DNA of 64,000 bases. It comes from Euwallacea fornicatus (taxonomy: Eukaryota > Arthropoda > Insecta > Coleoptera > Curculionidae). How positions within the stretch are numbered: position 1 is the first letter of the stretch; each line of letters opens with the position of its first letter. The stretch lies in contig NC_089574.1 in assembly GCF_040115645.1 (NCBI RefSeq), forward strand, positions 1,736,001 through 1,800,000, in the 5' to 3' direction. Shown here piece after piece: positions 1 to 12,231 of the stretch. Under the pieces are notes generated by a model. That model was not told the origin of the DNA, did not search any database, and worked only from the letters and a program-made list of their open reading frames with translations. A program made the translations under genes and the position numbers.

Positions 1-1803
1 CGCAACACCTTCTCAAATTGGGAGGTTATTAAGCCCGGCACCTCGCAAATTGGTGGGTGATTTTCTGCCATTGGCCACGAGCCCATTACGATTACAACCG
101 AATTAACTCGAAATCTATTAAATCACCTTTTGATAAAAAAAAAAAAAAAATCGAATAAAAATCTTACGCAATATTACTTCGGCTCCCACAAACCTAAACG
201 TCCATTGTACAATTACACTGGGACGCTCTCGTGAAACGCTAACCAGATTATATCACCACTATTGTCACACAATCACTAATCACACGTGACGATACGATCG
301 ACTCTACACCACGAGAAAAGTTCAAACTTATCTCCCTGACAAGATACACGAGAAAAAGTCACTATACTTCTCCGATCACGATTATCTTTGGAATGAAAAA
401 ATATCGAGATCATGGGAATCACATTATCCTGGTAGGGTTTATTTAAAACTTATACAGTGGACCAAATAAATTTACGAGTTTATTATACTTATGACCGGGC
501 AGTCTCCGGTTACCGCTAGCACCGAATCAGATGAACCTCTTTAATAAACACACTCTTCAGAACTTCCGTATGTTGCCCACAGTGGCCGTTTGCTCAACAT
601 TGCGCCTAATGGCTGTTGTCTTTGGTACACGCTCTAAACGAATTTCTATGACTCTGTGTGAACTGGTCAAATATGAGCCCACGCGCTCGCAATATAAGGC
701 AAAAACAAGTTTATTATCTATACATCGGCTTATCCATATGTTATAAACAAAGATTTAGACGTGTTTAAATGTGGCCAACAGGTGTACGGGAATTTGGCCG
801 AAAGCGATCTCCGAAAACGCCTGAAGTTTTTGTTTCGCGTCCAAGTCGGACGTAAATCAAGAACTGATTTATGACTCCAAATCGATTTTTATTCGCTCAT
901 TTGCTTTCTCCACGAGATCCTTAATATTTAAACTGGAAGATCGATGGCTGGAGCGGTGAGCTGGTAAAATTTCTACAGTTCCAACAAAACTCGAATCACA
1001 CCCATTTATGATCCCTGTGCGAAAAGTGTGCTTTGCGCACGTATGTGCGTGCGAAAAGTCGGTATTTGCATGTTTCAGAAACGCATCCGTTGTCAAAGCG
1101 GTGTCGTCGCATCACACTACCGGGAGACGCCGCGTTGACGTCCAGAGTGCATTTTAAAGCCCGAAGGCAGACATCAAAATGCGCATGCCTCAGATACGTA
1201 CCGTGCGACTCTGAACTGTACCCCCCCTGTTAAATTTTTATCAAATTACTACTTGCAAAAAATTCGAAAAATAGGACGAAAAATATTGTCTTTCGACGTT
1301 TGTTCCTTTTATCCAAATGTCGCTCCCAGCATTGGTAGGACAAAATGGCCGATTTCTTTAAATTGAAACCTGGATCCAGTGGGATTTCGATTCAAAGGTA
1401 TTTCGCTGCTACATTTAATGGTGCAATGCGATTTGGAACCGATCGATTGGTTTCTGAGAAAAAGAGCTATAAATAGAAAAACATACTTCAAAGCTGAAGA
1501 TTTCTGAACGACCTCCGAAAATTGCAACGAAATTAGAGGAAATTTATTTTTTTTTGTAGGGAAATTGTACATTTGGTGATAATTTTATAGAGGAAAAAAA
1601 GTTTGAAAGTGGAAGTCAAAAAATGAAAATAATCCTTACGAGGGGCACCAAAGAACAAAATTTTATTTACGAACCACGTTCTATTTGTAATATTTCCACG
1701 CATTGAAAAGGTATCCTGGTCACATCAAAACACGCCGATTTACGGAAGAAGTGTTAGATTCAAAACTATAAAAAATCTACAAAGCGTTATTATTTCGAAA
1801 AAA

Positions 1804-1849
<46 letters not shown>

Positions 1850-2030
1850 AGAACTTTGGCGTGCTATAAGGGCAAAATGAAGCTACATTGGACGTAGCTA
1901 AAGTTGCCTAGAACGCCTTATTTTTGATTGAGGAATTTTGGGTCAGACGTCGTACAATCATTTCAGAAACACCCTGTATATTCGTTTTTTTCTGTGAAGT
2001 AAAATAGTTTAAAAAAATCGTTGTGAAAAA
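1..2030. other. Non-coding stretch, no gene recognised
   Basis: AT-rich sequence with short open frames only, none of which resembles a known protein. It holds a long poly-T run and, near 1968-1980, the sequence ACACCCTGTATA, which matches the right-hand end of the TA-targeting transposons found elsewhere in the window. I could not find the matching left end, so this is probably a decayed or solo end. Confidence 0.6.
1806..1848. repeat. Poly-T homopolymer, 43 nt
   Basis: An uninterrupted run of about 43 T. It could be the copied poly-A tail of a minus-strand retroelement, but no retroelement coding sequence lies beside it. The length is likely to vary between individuals and assemblies. Confidence 0.9.
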
Positions 2031-2164
2031 TCGAGAACTCGACTGTAACGAACGTACAAGAAAGTCCCGTCCAAGTTCCGAGTTCCTATAATGTACATTC
2101 TTACTCGGTTATAACAAATACATAGTTATAACGAACCGCTGGGAGATGCTGCTGTGAGCGAACT

Positions 2165-2540
2165 GCTGGAGATTTAAGCGAATCAGCCAAAAACGAACAC
2201 ATTTCTGACTTTGAGGAAATTAACTTAAATGGATATGACATGATTGATGAACACGTGGAAGTTGATGAATATCCTAATGATATTGACATTGTTCAAATAA
2301 CTGCCAACGATCAACATGAAAACGGCTAGAGTGATGGGGAGGAAGTCGACAGGAATGATGGACTGTTAATCCTCACGGCTCAAGGGGCCCTTTCTGGTTT
2401 GAACGTGCTGCGTACAGATGATTTATCCAGACAGTGAAAACTTTTTAAATGCGACGGACCATGGGCAAAACAAAATAACTGAAGAGATATGGGAGAACCG
2501 CACGGTGCAGAGTCAAATTACGGACTTCCCTTCCACCTAA
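2165..2540 (+). pseudogene. Tigger/pogo transposase C-terminal fragment
   Basis: Reading from about 2165, one frame gives an acidic stretch with many Asp and Glu, interrupted by one TAG near 2326, then LTAQGALSGLNVLRT. After a frameshift near 2430 the other frame gives ENFLNATDHGQNKITEEIW and ends QSQITDFPST followed by TAA. An acidic tail followed by a short helix and a terminal Q..I..F motif is characteristic of Tigger/pogo transposases; in pogo this terminal motif binds PCNA. The final aromatic pair expected in a PCNA box is F-P here rather than F-F. The frame break and stop make it a pseudogene. The alternative is an unrelated acidic protein fragment, but the flanking inverted repeats favour the transposon reading. 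Confidence 0.55.
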
Positions 2541-2559
2541 ACTTTGACTTCATTTAAAA

Positions 2560-2778
2560 TTTTTGTTGTTTTTTTATGAATTTTTGTTGTTTTTTTACGA
2601 ATTTTTGTGGTTTTTTTAAATGAATTTTTGTTGTTTTTTATGAATTTTTGTTGTTTTTTTTAAATGAATTTTTGTTGTTTTTTTTTACGAATGTTTGTTG
2701 TTTTTTTACGAATGTTTGTTTGTTGTTTTTTTACGAATTTTTTTTGTTTTTTTGCGAATTTTTGTTGTTTTTTTCTAA
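2560..2778. repeat. Degenerate T-rich tandem repeat, ~20 bp unit
   Basis: About ten imperfect copies of a unit close to GAATTTTTGTTGTTTTTTTA, differing in T-run length and in ACG versus AAT at the junctions. It lies just after the transposase stop and inside the right inverted repeat of the Tigger-like element. The open frame across it is a product of the repeat, not a gene. Confidence 0.85.
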
Positions 2779-2944
2779 TTTAATGTGTAGCATTTACTAC
2801 AATAAAAAATTGTATGATTTGGAGTTTGCTTAGAAAGCATCGAATCAACAAGCTTTTTTTCCTAGATCGCCTATAGCCTCCGCGTATAACGAGCGACAGG
2901 CCAGGTCCCTCGGAGGTTCGTTACAGCCGGGCTTTGCTCTAATT

Positions 2945-4560
2945 TAATTCGCCTCGTGATAGCGGCCTGACGGGCATCTCTGAACCTTTTTAACTAGAGC
3001 AAATCGAGAACAATTTGAAAAATGACGGACGTTCTCAAACTCGCTGCTCAACGAGCGCTTGAGCAACTGATCCTCCTGGATGAGCCCGCTGCCTGAACAA
3101 TGCCGAGTTGTGAGTAGCACTTAGCAAGCATCTTTAATTAGTTTTACTTTTAGTGTATTCAGGCCATTACGCAAAGCGTCTCTATGTAAAACGATCCTTG
3201 AAAATGCAAACGTATAGCGAAGTCGTGCCCATATATCACCACATTTTTGTGTTTGTCGAGAGAGAATTTACGCGCCTTGCATTGCCAGCACACAATGAGA
3301 AATATCATGTACCATTGCACGTCCACCCACAATATGTCAACTTTTTTTCATTTCGTCGATAAATCCTTTAGAGGACAAAGGCACTTTATGCCCGTTTTTT
3401 CGTTGGTTCATGGACCCGACCTAAACCACACGGAGTTCAATGTTATACGAGGAAAGAAATTTGTACTTGATCTGTCACTTGGTATAATCGCGGTAATACG
3501 CGGTGGGCAAACAAAGAACCACTTCAGATCAACCATTCCCACGTTTCCTTGATGAGAACCGATGCGCAACCTTAACCACCACCCCGCAGTAATTTAAAAC
3601 AAGGCAGAAATATGAGTTGTATGGCGTTTTAAACCCATTTTTAATTTGTTAATTGACATTTAAAATGCTCCGGATACTCTACATCGCATAAATAACGTAA
3701 ACTCCTTTAATGATGCCAGTTTGAATGGTGCTTAAGTCAGATTTTTAGTACTTTATTTTAATACACTGGTTAATAAAATCGACTGGTATTTTTAATGGTC
3801 TTGCGAAATTGGTTGTTATTCGAGGCGAAAATTGCGTAGACAACCAATCACCACTACTTTTTTAACAAAGAATTCTGGTTTATTCGATCAAAAAGCAGAG
3901 CCGAGACCCAGACATTCTTACCCTGGACAGTGCTTTCGATTTTTTTGTTACCAGTTTACATTTCGAATTCTTTTGCGGTTTTTCAGTTTCGTCACGTTAA
4001 AGAACGCACCAGAATCGCCTAACGAACGGCTGAGAAGCTGAGCGCGTTCGTACGCGCAGCGCCGTCCGTAGACGGCGTATCGTTAAGGGTTAACGTATCG
4101 TTAAAAAAGTCGCACCGTGCTTAACCTTTTAACGCAAGCCCTTTCACGCGAAGGGCGGTCCGCATCATTGGGAAACCGTGACCGATTCCAGCTCGCTTCG
4201 ACGAGGGGCAAGTTGCACAATTTAGCGCCCGTAAAAACGTCGCTTCGCGCCCGGAAAAATCCCAAGTACTTCCGGAGATAAACAGAAAAAAAAATTTTCA
4301 CTATATCACTTTTATTTTTGAACAGATATTTCAAAGCAAATGTCACTTCGTCATTATCGCCTTTTCGTCTCTAGGAGACAGCGTTGCGAACTTCCAAATC
4401 CGACGTTTCGTCTTCGAGCCACCACCAACAACTTGATTTTTTTTTAATGCAAACCTTCATTTTTCATCTGGTATTTTATTACCCTTTGCCGTTTGAAGAA
4501 CGCCGACCGCCAAAAAACGTGGGGCATGCGACTAAAATGCCCTCTTAAAAAGCACATCCT
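2945..4560. other. Non-coding stretch, no gene recognised
   Basis: Contains overlapping plus-strand open frames at 3153-3552 that match no family I know and lack a credible promoter or splice context. A GC-rich short palindrome (GCCGTCC..GGACGGC type) lies near 4060-4080 beside a repeated CGTATCGTTAA motif; it may be the end of a TTAA-targeting element, but I see no transposase. Confidence 0.5.
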
Positions 4561-4562
4561 GT

Positions 4563-5440
4563 ATATACGTATATACACAGGGTGTCCTACTTAAAGCTGC
4601 GATTGAAGCCCACTCAAAAACGATGCGTTGCATGGGAAAAAGGTTCAAATGAAAGATGTTCGGTAAGGGAGGGAACAGGTCGCGAGATGGCGATTTTTAG
4701 CCAAAACGGCAGTGGAAGGTTCCGAGAAACTTTTTTTTGAAACGGCAACCCAACATTTTTTCAATAGATCCTTGTAGACCTTCAACTACAGAATATCTCT
4801 TTCTTCAACAATCATTTTGTTAGACGTTTTGCTGCAGAGTTATCCCTGAATTTTTACCCAATTTTCGAGAAAATCGAAATTACTGCGTATTCTCTTTAAA
4901 ACTCGTAACAAGCCTCCCATCTCATCAAAAGAAATTATTAAGCAAAGTAAAATGCTCTCGTTACGTGAAAAGCATGGTATGATGTATGTAAATCTATTAC
5001 AGCTGTAATAGAAATGCTCAATCATCTCCAGAGCGCCATTTGCAAGGATAAAAACCTTAAAAGTAGCATTAAAAACGCTTCAAATTACAGCTCTAATTAA
5101 ATTACTTAAAGTGGATTGACAATAATTAAAAAGTGTCTATTTTTGGAAAATAAATGCAAATGAGCATGCTACGGGGTCTTAAAAAAGGTCGTAACCATGA
5201 AACGACGCTTGTTTTGAGACTTCTCTCCAAATGGAGCCAGGAAAAAATGAAAGTGATGTATCAAAATTTTTTGGCTATTTCTGGATACTTCCGGAAGCAT
5301 CCAGAACTGTGCCGAGTTCAAAGCGGCATTTTCTTGGACCTCGTATCTCTTATGATTTTCGAGATCCCACTGAAACGCCTCAAAGTGGAGCCATCTTGTA
5401 AAATCAATGGGGGGGGGGGGGGGGGGGAGAGAAAGCAAGC
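4563..5440. mobile_element. Decayed TA-inserted elements
   Basis: At 4555-4590 two transposon ends face each other across a TA-rich junction: ATCCTGTATATAC on the left and ACACAGGGTGTCC on the right, as if one element inserted at the edge of another. From about 5200 to 5400 the sequence is a diverged relative of the element at 25405-25898: both contain an ATACTTCCGGAAG or ATATCTCCGGAAG block and then CCTCGTATCTCTTATG with a following GAGATC. I cannot delimit either element precisely. Confidence 0.45.
5409..5427. repeat. Poly-G run, 19 nt
   Basis: Nineteen consecutive G followed by AGAGAG. Such a run could form a G-quadruplex and is prone to length errors; it lies in the relic that resembles the 25405 element. 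Confidence 0.9.
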
Positions 5441-6629
5441 TTTCTCAACATTAAAAATTACAACAATAGATGCATCACTCACCGAAAACTCTGGAATACA
5501 ATCGAAGAACTAACAACGAAGTGATGAATGCAAAACGCCATTTGCCCTTTGGTGGAAATGGCAGGGAACACGCAAATTTGTAGACTGCACTCACTTAACT
5601 ATACGTTAATAATACGCTACATAAATCAATTAACCAGACTAAAGTTGTGCCTTAAGTTAGCATCAAGAGTAAAATGCCTATAAGCTTGACAATAAATAGT
5701 GTGTGTCTCGAGGAGAAGAGTCCAGCACCCGTACATTTATGCTATTGTAAGTACAGGTTATTCTAGTTATTCTGGTCTTAGTAAAAACTGGCCTCATTAT
5801 GCTCGCCTCATTATGAAAACGAAAAAATCGCGCTTTTGGATTGGAAATTGGAAAAGTCCTTTGTGCAACTCGCATCCTTTTGCGAAACTCGCCCTCCCGG
5901 TCTCGCACAAATGTGCCCGTTGCGAAACAAGTTACTTTTCGCAATCGATCATACAAACAGCGCCGCCCTCCTTAGTGTGGACAAAATCGTCAATAAAAAA
6001 TGTTTTCCGCCCTCCCGGAGGGAAAGTACGCGTTTCTGCACCGCTGAATGCGCACTGAGGAGCAAGCTGTCGTCAATGTGAAAATGAAAAGTTTTAAAAA
6101 TTTATAAATTTTCCAAACCCAGTTCTGACGAAATAGTCCTTGCTTGAACTTGAATCCTCAAAGAATTCTGTGTAAAATTCGAGACTTCAAGATTGGCGGA
6201 TGTGAGAAATTCGAAAGCTTCGCAAGGACAGGTCCCAATCAATAGAGAATAGATGTCAGTTCTTGTACAACCGACCAGAATTTAACAACCAGGTCGGTGC
6301 TTATATTATAATACCATTTCCGGTATGCTCTTGCTGGACACCCGTATCTTCAACACATTGCATACGATATATATATATATGTATATGCACAGGGTGGCCC
6401 AATAAGAGCGCCTCGGACGATTACGGCTTTATTAATGGCTTTGATGAAAAACTCTTTTTACACTTATATGTACCTCATAGGGCATATTTTTAAAATATTG
6501 TCGTTTATACTGGGTGGGCAAAAAAGGTACAACGCACACTGACGTTTTTTTTTAAATCGAACACCCTATATATATTTTTTAATATTTGAAATTAGAAGAA
6601 AAAAATAGCAGAAGTTTGTATAACACTCA
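5441..6629. other. Non-coding stretch with solo transposon ends
   Basis: No gene recognised. CACAGGGTGGCCC near 6387 and GAACACCCTATATA near 6567 resemble a left and a right transposon end, but their inner sequences do not pair, so I do not call a single element. A short (AT)n tract lies near 6366-6382. Confidence 0.45.
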
Positions 6630-6811
6630 GTGGGTCTGAATCAGGTACTTCTCGAGAAAATTAAAGAAATGCAAAAGTGCAAGGGTCAAGACGACATTTT
6701 TTTCCACGTGAAATGAATATCGTTTTTTGTATATCCCTACAAAAAGAAGTCCATGCAGGCAAGATCGGGTGATCTTGCTGGCCGCAGCTGAGATCCTCCT
6801 CGTCCGATCCA
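6630..6811 (-). pseudogene. Tc1/mariner-superfamily transposase fragment (third catalytic region)
   Basis: Read on the minus strand from 6811, the frame gives WIGRGGSQLRPARSPDLA, then CMDFFL, a stop, then GYTKN. This is the conserved block around the third catalytic Asp of the insect mariner-like family whose consensus is W-GRGG...W-P-RSPDLTPLDFFLWG. The Trp of LWG is replaced by a stop and the frame then decays. Only about 60 residues survive. It ends exactly where a plus-strand fragment of the same kind of transposase begins, so the two halves are now inverted relative to each other. Confidence 0.7.
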
Positions 6812-6975
6812 TATATTAGAGATATGGTTTACCAAGGGCAACGAAGGAGAATACGAAATTTGGAATCCGGAATGCCTTTAGAGAAATCACACCAGAAACG
6901 CTATTAAAAGTGAAATTGTCTTCTCAAAAACGCATTGAGCTTTGCATCGGACGCAATGGCCATTTCGAATGTATA
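6812..6975 (+). pseudogene. Transposase C-terminal fragment, opposite orientation to its neighbour
   Basis: The plus strand reads IRDMVYQ, then after a shift RNAFREITPETLLK and ELCIGRNGHFECIF. This matches the C-terminal end of the same mariner-like group, where an I-PE-L--V motif is followed by R---CI--NG-HFE. It should follow the W-GRGG/SPDLTPLD block in the same direction, yet it lies head to head with it. The protein is broken by at least one frameshift. I judge it a pseudogene. Confidence 0.6.
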
Positions 6976-8201
6976 TTTCGAAAAATCGTGAAATTTTCAG
7001 AATTATCACAATCTGATGTTTATGTTTTTGTAACCATGGAAACGAGTCCGAGGAACGCCCTGAAAGCACTTGTTGCTATTGAAAACGAAATAAGACCTCA
7101 TTTCACGAGAGACGGTTAAAGATAGCTGTAGGACACGCGAAAGGGCATTAAATAGCGATTCTAACGGATACGTAAAAATGTCTACATTCCACTTAAAATA
7201 AGCAGGACGTTCTCAGTCATGAGCGAGCGAGATGCAATCAATTACTTCGCTCGCCCTGTACATAAAATTTCAAGAGAACTATTTTCAACTTGAAGAAGCA
7301 TCCGTTGTTGAGACGTACCGGTCAAAAAAACATTTTTGACGATCTGACACGTTGACGATGTTGAAGGGGGAGAACGCGACCTAATCCCTTCCTGCTTATT
7401 CCACGCTCCTTTGCCTAAAACCGCTTGTTAACGCGATAAGCAAAAAGTAAGTACCTAATTAGAAGAGTAGATAAATGCTAATACCTCTTTCGGAGAACTT
7501 CGTATGGTGTTTCTTGGGTTTAGCTTTTAAAACGTAAATGAATAAATTTACAATAATTAAACCAAGCAATGACAATAATTACACGACACATCGCCCACAA
7601 TGCGATTATTCGAGGAAGTCGGGTGTAATTGGACCTTTCATCTTTTTATCCAGCAGAAACAATCATAATTTATTGCGCTGAATACCAATCTTATTCCGAC
7701 AGTTTCATTGTCGAATAAGTACCGCTTGGACACTTCGGTCACGTTGTTCGAGATCACTATCAATTGGAAGTCAGTTATCACTATAATAATGGCGGAACAT
7801 GTTTATAATGAAAACGAAAATAAATACTTTTAGAATGTTCTTGAACTGGAGGTCATACTTCAGGCGAAGAGGTCAAACGTCGCGAACTTGAACGTGCCGT
7901 AGCAAAAATGACGGCGAAACGTTCTTGTCTACAGCGTGAGGTGAGAAATAGACGTGCTTGCGTGGGCGGACGTGAAATATGGTAATTGTTCCAAAATTAG
8001 GCAGAATGCATTTAAAACTTATAACGAATTCAGTGAATTTACTACGGCACACCATGAAACACCAAGGCCAATTTCCCCTCCTGATCGTTCCGCCCGATCA
8101 CCGTCACTTGACACCCAACGTTGGATGGGGTTCGGTGAACGTCCGACAGAGTTGTGCCTCTCCACGTTCTATTCCACCCGTTCGACAGATTCACAACGAT
8201 G
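6976..8201. other. Non-coding stretch, no gene recognised
   Basis: Mixed-composition sequence with only short open frames. Two overlapping plus-strand frames at 7954-8305 run into the left inverted repeat of the next element and are not credible genes. Confidence 0.5.
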
Positions 8202-9652
8202 TACGGGGTGTCCGAGATCAAGGTGCAGACATTTTAACCGTGGTTTCTGCCAATGAAGTTAACAAACACGTATGTTTTCTTCTCGTCCGAAAGGTTGTCG
8301 TTTAAGCTCTAGGGCCCTTTGAGTGTGGGGCTGCATTTGGGTAAAATGTCGAGAGAGCCCTTCAACGGATTGTCGTGAAATTTGACGTATAAACAATTTT
8401 CGATCGTAGCAATTCGCAGATAAAGAAACGAAACGTACGGCTTTGCCGTAACACAAATGTAAGGGCCGGACTCTGAATATAGGGGCCCGCATTTATTTAA
8501 CCGTTAAACGTTTCGATTAAGTGATTACATTACCTGATTATACCATTTATTTAGAAACTTTTTTGTCTCTTGGAGATTTTTCGTAGCACGCGTCGTCTTC
8601 TCGTAGTAGCGATTCCAAATTTTACGCCTTTTTACTGCAGGAATTTGTTGATGCTCAGTAGACCATGGCTCGAATAGCCACATCACTCTCCCTGTCAAAA
8701 ACTCATCCTGATTGACATTTACTGGCATACTGTGCTCAACTAGCAGTAGATATTACTCATCGATGCTATTACTGCCGCATTTAATTATAGAATAACATAA
8801 AAACCAATTTTCACTTATTTTGTGATGCTTTAGCCATTCCAAATATGCTGATACTCACTTGGTTTATGGTGAGTGCAGGCAAAATGCTCATAGAGCTAGA
8901 GCCCTCTACGGTCAGCGATTTCCTAACTGACGACTTCCAAATTAAAGAACGTTTACAAATGTTCATAGCAGGTTGAGGGACTTGAGGATAGTAAAATTAG
9001 TAGTTTAAGAAACGCTGAGCATGGCTTAATGATCCGAAAAATAGCATTCAAAGGGTGTTACGTCAAGAAAATTATCACTCTTATCACTAGAGAAAGTCCA
9101 GAACTCGTGGTCACTTTGAACAACTTTTATAGTGTTCAATTTCATTCTTCTATGTTGTTTTGTTTTAAATAATTCAATAAACCACTTTAGGCAGACGCGG
9201 TTTAATCCGAGGAAGATAAGTGAGAATTGCCTTAAAATAACTACGATGAGAAAACGACGCATCCTGCAGGGAATTTCCAAAAGACGAAAAAGTTTCTAAA
9301 TGAAAAGTGCAATCAAGTAATGTAATCACTTGATCGAAATGTTTAACGGTTAAATAAATACGGGCCCCTATATTCAGAGTCCGGCCCTTATATTCGCGTT
9401 ACGGCAAAGCTGTATATTTCGTTTCTTCATTTGTGAGCTGCTACGATCGAAAATTGCTTATACACCAAATTTCATGGCAACCCGTTGAAGGGCTCTTCCA
9501 GCATAAATTATCTTACCCAAACGGGGCTCCACATTCAGAGCCCTAAAACTTAAACGACAGACTTCTGGACAAAAAGAAAAAATGCGTTTTGTTAATTTCA
9601 TTAGTAGAAACCGCGGTTAAAATATTTGCACTTTAATTTGGGACCCCCCGTA
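8202..9652. mobile_element. DNA transposon with ~330 bp terminal inverted repeats
   Basis: The left arm (8202-8536) begins TACGGGGTGTCC and the right arm (9313-9652), read in reverse complement, begins TACGGGGGGTCC. The arms stay alignable throughout, sharing blocks such as GGCCGGACTCTGAATAT-style sequence and TTTAACCGTTAAAC, and end together near AAGTGATTACATTAC. Differences are scattered, so the copy is not recent. The 776 bp core has two minus-strand open frames (8525-8728 and 9026-9280) that I do not recognise; the first is rich in Lys, Arg and Trp. No DDE transposase is visible, so it is presumably moved in trans. It is a non-autonomous element of unknown family. Confidence 0.8.
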
Positions 9653-9844
9653 TAGATGGTTTAGCAGAAATGGCACTTTCAGTTACTTTACGGCATGCTG
9701 CTATGGTATTCCGGAGTTCCAGTTATCAGAAGTGAAAACGATCGAATTAGCCCAAGTTCGCGCGATTTTCATAATTGGGGCTAAATTTGCCAAATATGAT
9801 GGTTTAAGAGCACCTAAAGGCCAAATTTGCTGTTCTGAACATTA

Positions 9845-10060
9845 AGTGGCCACCCAGATCTCCCGATCCCACACCTCTTGACTTAATTTTAAAATTTAAA
9901 GAGCAAGTGTATTAATGGCGACGATTAAAAATCGACCGGTCTCAAGTTGAGTCATTAAACGATCGAACAATCGTTAATGGCTTTGAGATTACTAATCGCT
10001 CGTCGGTACACTTGTTAGCTGCGAGGCTTTCCTGCCAATTGGGCATACAAAGGTCCACCC
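9845..10060 (+). pseudogene. Mariner-like transposase fragment
   Basis: The plus strand reads KWPPRSPDPTPLDLILKF then QVY and a stop; this is the W-P-RSPDLTPLDFFLW block around the third catalytic Asp, with the LWG part eroded. The following bases give IDRSQVESLNDRTIVNGFE, in the position where this family has a D-L--RI linker. Stops and substitutions show long decay. It starts about 190 bases right of the 1.45 kb inverted-repeat element, which may have inserted into this older transposon. Confidence 0.65.
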
Positions 10061-12231
10061 TAAATTAATTTCTAGCGAAAGCAACTCGGCTCGTTTAACT
10101 TTCCGTGATTTGCTTTTGAAAATGCCCAAAGGCTCTTAAAGTAATGACGAAAATACTGAGATCCGAAGAGGTTAAAGACACCTCCTCTTCGGACCGTTTT
10201 GTAACACTTGGTCTGCCCGCTCTGGGAGAGTGGTAGGCACCAGTGGTCAAGCCTGGCTTGAGCCGAAGTCATGATTATAGATATTTTTAGCGGTAGAGCC
10301 ACATATTGCGCATATCGAGGCAAGTCGAAGAAAAGCTCTCAATCATACGGTTGCAAAAAATCTGACCAGAATTACCATATCTCTGCTAAACGATCTTAAA
10401 CATCTCCTCTCTCATGAGCGCCGCAAATCAAATAAGACACGGTTTAACATAATAAACAAATCAGCGTACGCCTTAAAGTAGCTTGTTTATTTATTTATTT
10501 TTCTGCTCCATCACCGAAATACAATGGACAAAGGCCCTTGATGGAATTCGCCATTTTCAGCGGATGTTTGTTTTTAGGAATTTTATGTCTGGCTCGCTAC
10601 GTTAACGACTCACAATGGCATTCGATTATGTAAAAAAAAATGTTGAAAGCTCTTTTAAGTTGACGATGGTGAGATGGACGGTGAACTTTAATGTGTAAAC
10701 AAACATTGGGACGCTTTTGACGAAAGTCAATGGAGAGATCAGTGCGCGCTTGCCCTTGCTGGCTGATGAGTCTGATGAACCAAACAAGTGCTCTTCGTGT
10801 GCTCGGAATAGCGCAACGATAAACAAATAAGAAGCATCAGAAATGGGGGTCGGTGCAGGTTTCAAAAAGCGATACCTGTTGGGGAGAAGCCCTTGAGATT
10901 AAACGGAATAATGTGCCGATTTAAAGGTTACGAAATTGAAAGCCCGCCCCTGGATTTGAGGGATTCAGATAAGTTCTGCGGGGAGATGAACTAATAAGTT
11001 AATTAATCAGAGGCACCATTTATTCTCAGATACAAACGAAGGCTGAATCACATAGAATTTAATTGCTTTTCCTAATGTTACTTTTGCCCTCGCCTCTTCA
11101 TACATCGCCAACCATTCATAACCCAGACACATCTACGGCCCGAGAGACAAGAAATTTTTCGTACAAACGCGTTTCAGATATCATATGAGCATCACAAATT
11201 GAATTAATTGAACAAAGTTTTCCGATTATGAATAATTAATTTGATTCTAATATGCATGATCAGGGACGTCCCTAAAGGGAGTCGACGTCGATTTGGTCGA
11301 GCTCTCCATGAATTTGTTTTAGGGTTTGAGTAATTGTCGAAAATACATGATTTTTCCGACGTTCTGAAAACGTTGAATTTAAGGCGAAGCACGAATAAAC
11401 TCTTTACAATACAGAATGATCGATTTGTTTATAATATACGTAACAGAAGGGGGCTGCAACGAGGGCCGGCGGTACGGTTGATTATCATGCGAATTTGTCT
11501 ATAACTTTGATATCGTACCTAGAGGACCACCTAGAGAACGAAAAGCTGAACAAAAAATTGAAAAATGGAATGCCGAGTCGGAATTCGAAATCAGTGATTG
11601 TTGATCTATCGTGTCGATCAGTGATCGATCATTTCGATTAGCTGTTGTAAGTAGTCAGACCTTCAACTACGCCCGCAACTCTGGGACTTCGGCCTTGGAG
11701 CCTTGAACTTGCCTGAGTCCGGAACACCGGAGGTCTGAGTCCCATTTTCTGAATCTGAGGCAGGACGGGACTCGCGGCTTCGGCCGCTCGGAGTGAAGAG
11801 ATTAGGTGATTAATTGAACGAATTGTGCCTGCGACCCATACGCGTATTTACGTTGCAGCAAATCGAAATCGAATAAGTTGCTGCAACGAAAGAGCGATAC
11901 AGAATGGCAACTGACTATTCGGCAACATTATTCACGGAACATCGTCTTGCTTTTTGATTTTGGAGGGCGCGGGACGTTCTGTGAATATTCAAATTCGTAA
12001 ATGTACTTTAAGCTACGGGAACACTCTAGAGAGAATATTGCCCGATAAGGCTATAGTTGAACTGGCCAAAGCGAGTTAAGTACCACTTCCATGAGTGCTC
12101 ATAAAATTAATTTTGCGGGTACCTAGGCAATTATCAGGCTCAAACATAACACTTAGTTTTCAGAAATTGAGCAGAAAATGATAAAGATATTGTGTTATAT
12201 TATATATATGTGCATATATATGTATATATAT
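10061..12231. other. Non-coding stretch, no gene recognised
   Basis: No credible coding frame. The part from 11440 to 11800 is richer in G and C than its surroundings and contains several CGG and CCG clusters, which could mark a regulatory region or first exon, but I see no splice-supported coding sequence. Confidence 0.45.

Larger units (their letters stand above)
2031..2940 (+). mobile_element. Pogo/Tigger-like DNA transposon remnant
   Basis: The two ends carry imperfect inverted repeats sharing the core CTGTAACGAAC (left at about 2043, right in reverse complement at about 2915), a sequence style typical of pogo/Tigger termini. Between them lies the C-terminal part of a transposase (2165-2540) and then a T-rich tandem repeat. 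The catalytic domain and helix-turn-helix region are missing, so this is an internally deleted, non-autonomous copy. The exact outer borders are uncertain by about 10 bases. Confidence 0.55.

Noticed and set aside
2648..2833. Phe-rich plus-strand open frame
   Set aside because: It is a translation of the T-rich tandem repeat.
4040..4130. Possible piggyBac end (TTAA next to CCCTTAACG)
   Set aside because: A short palindrome and TTAA motifs are present, but no paired end or transposase is visible.
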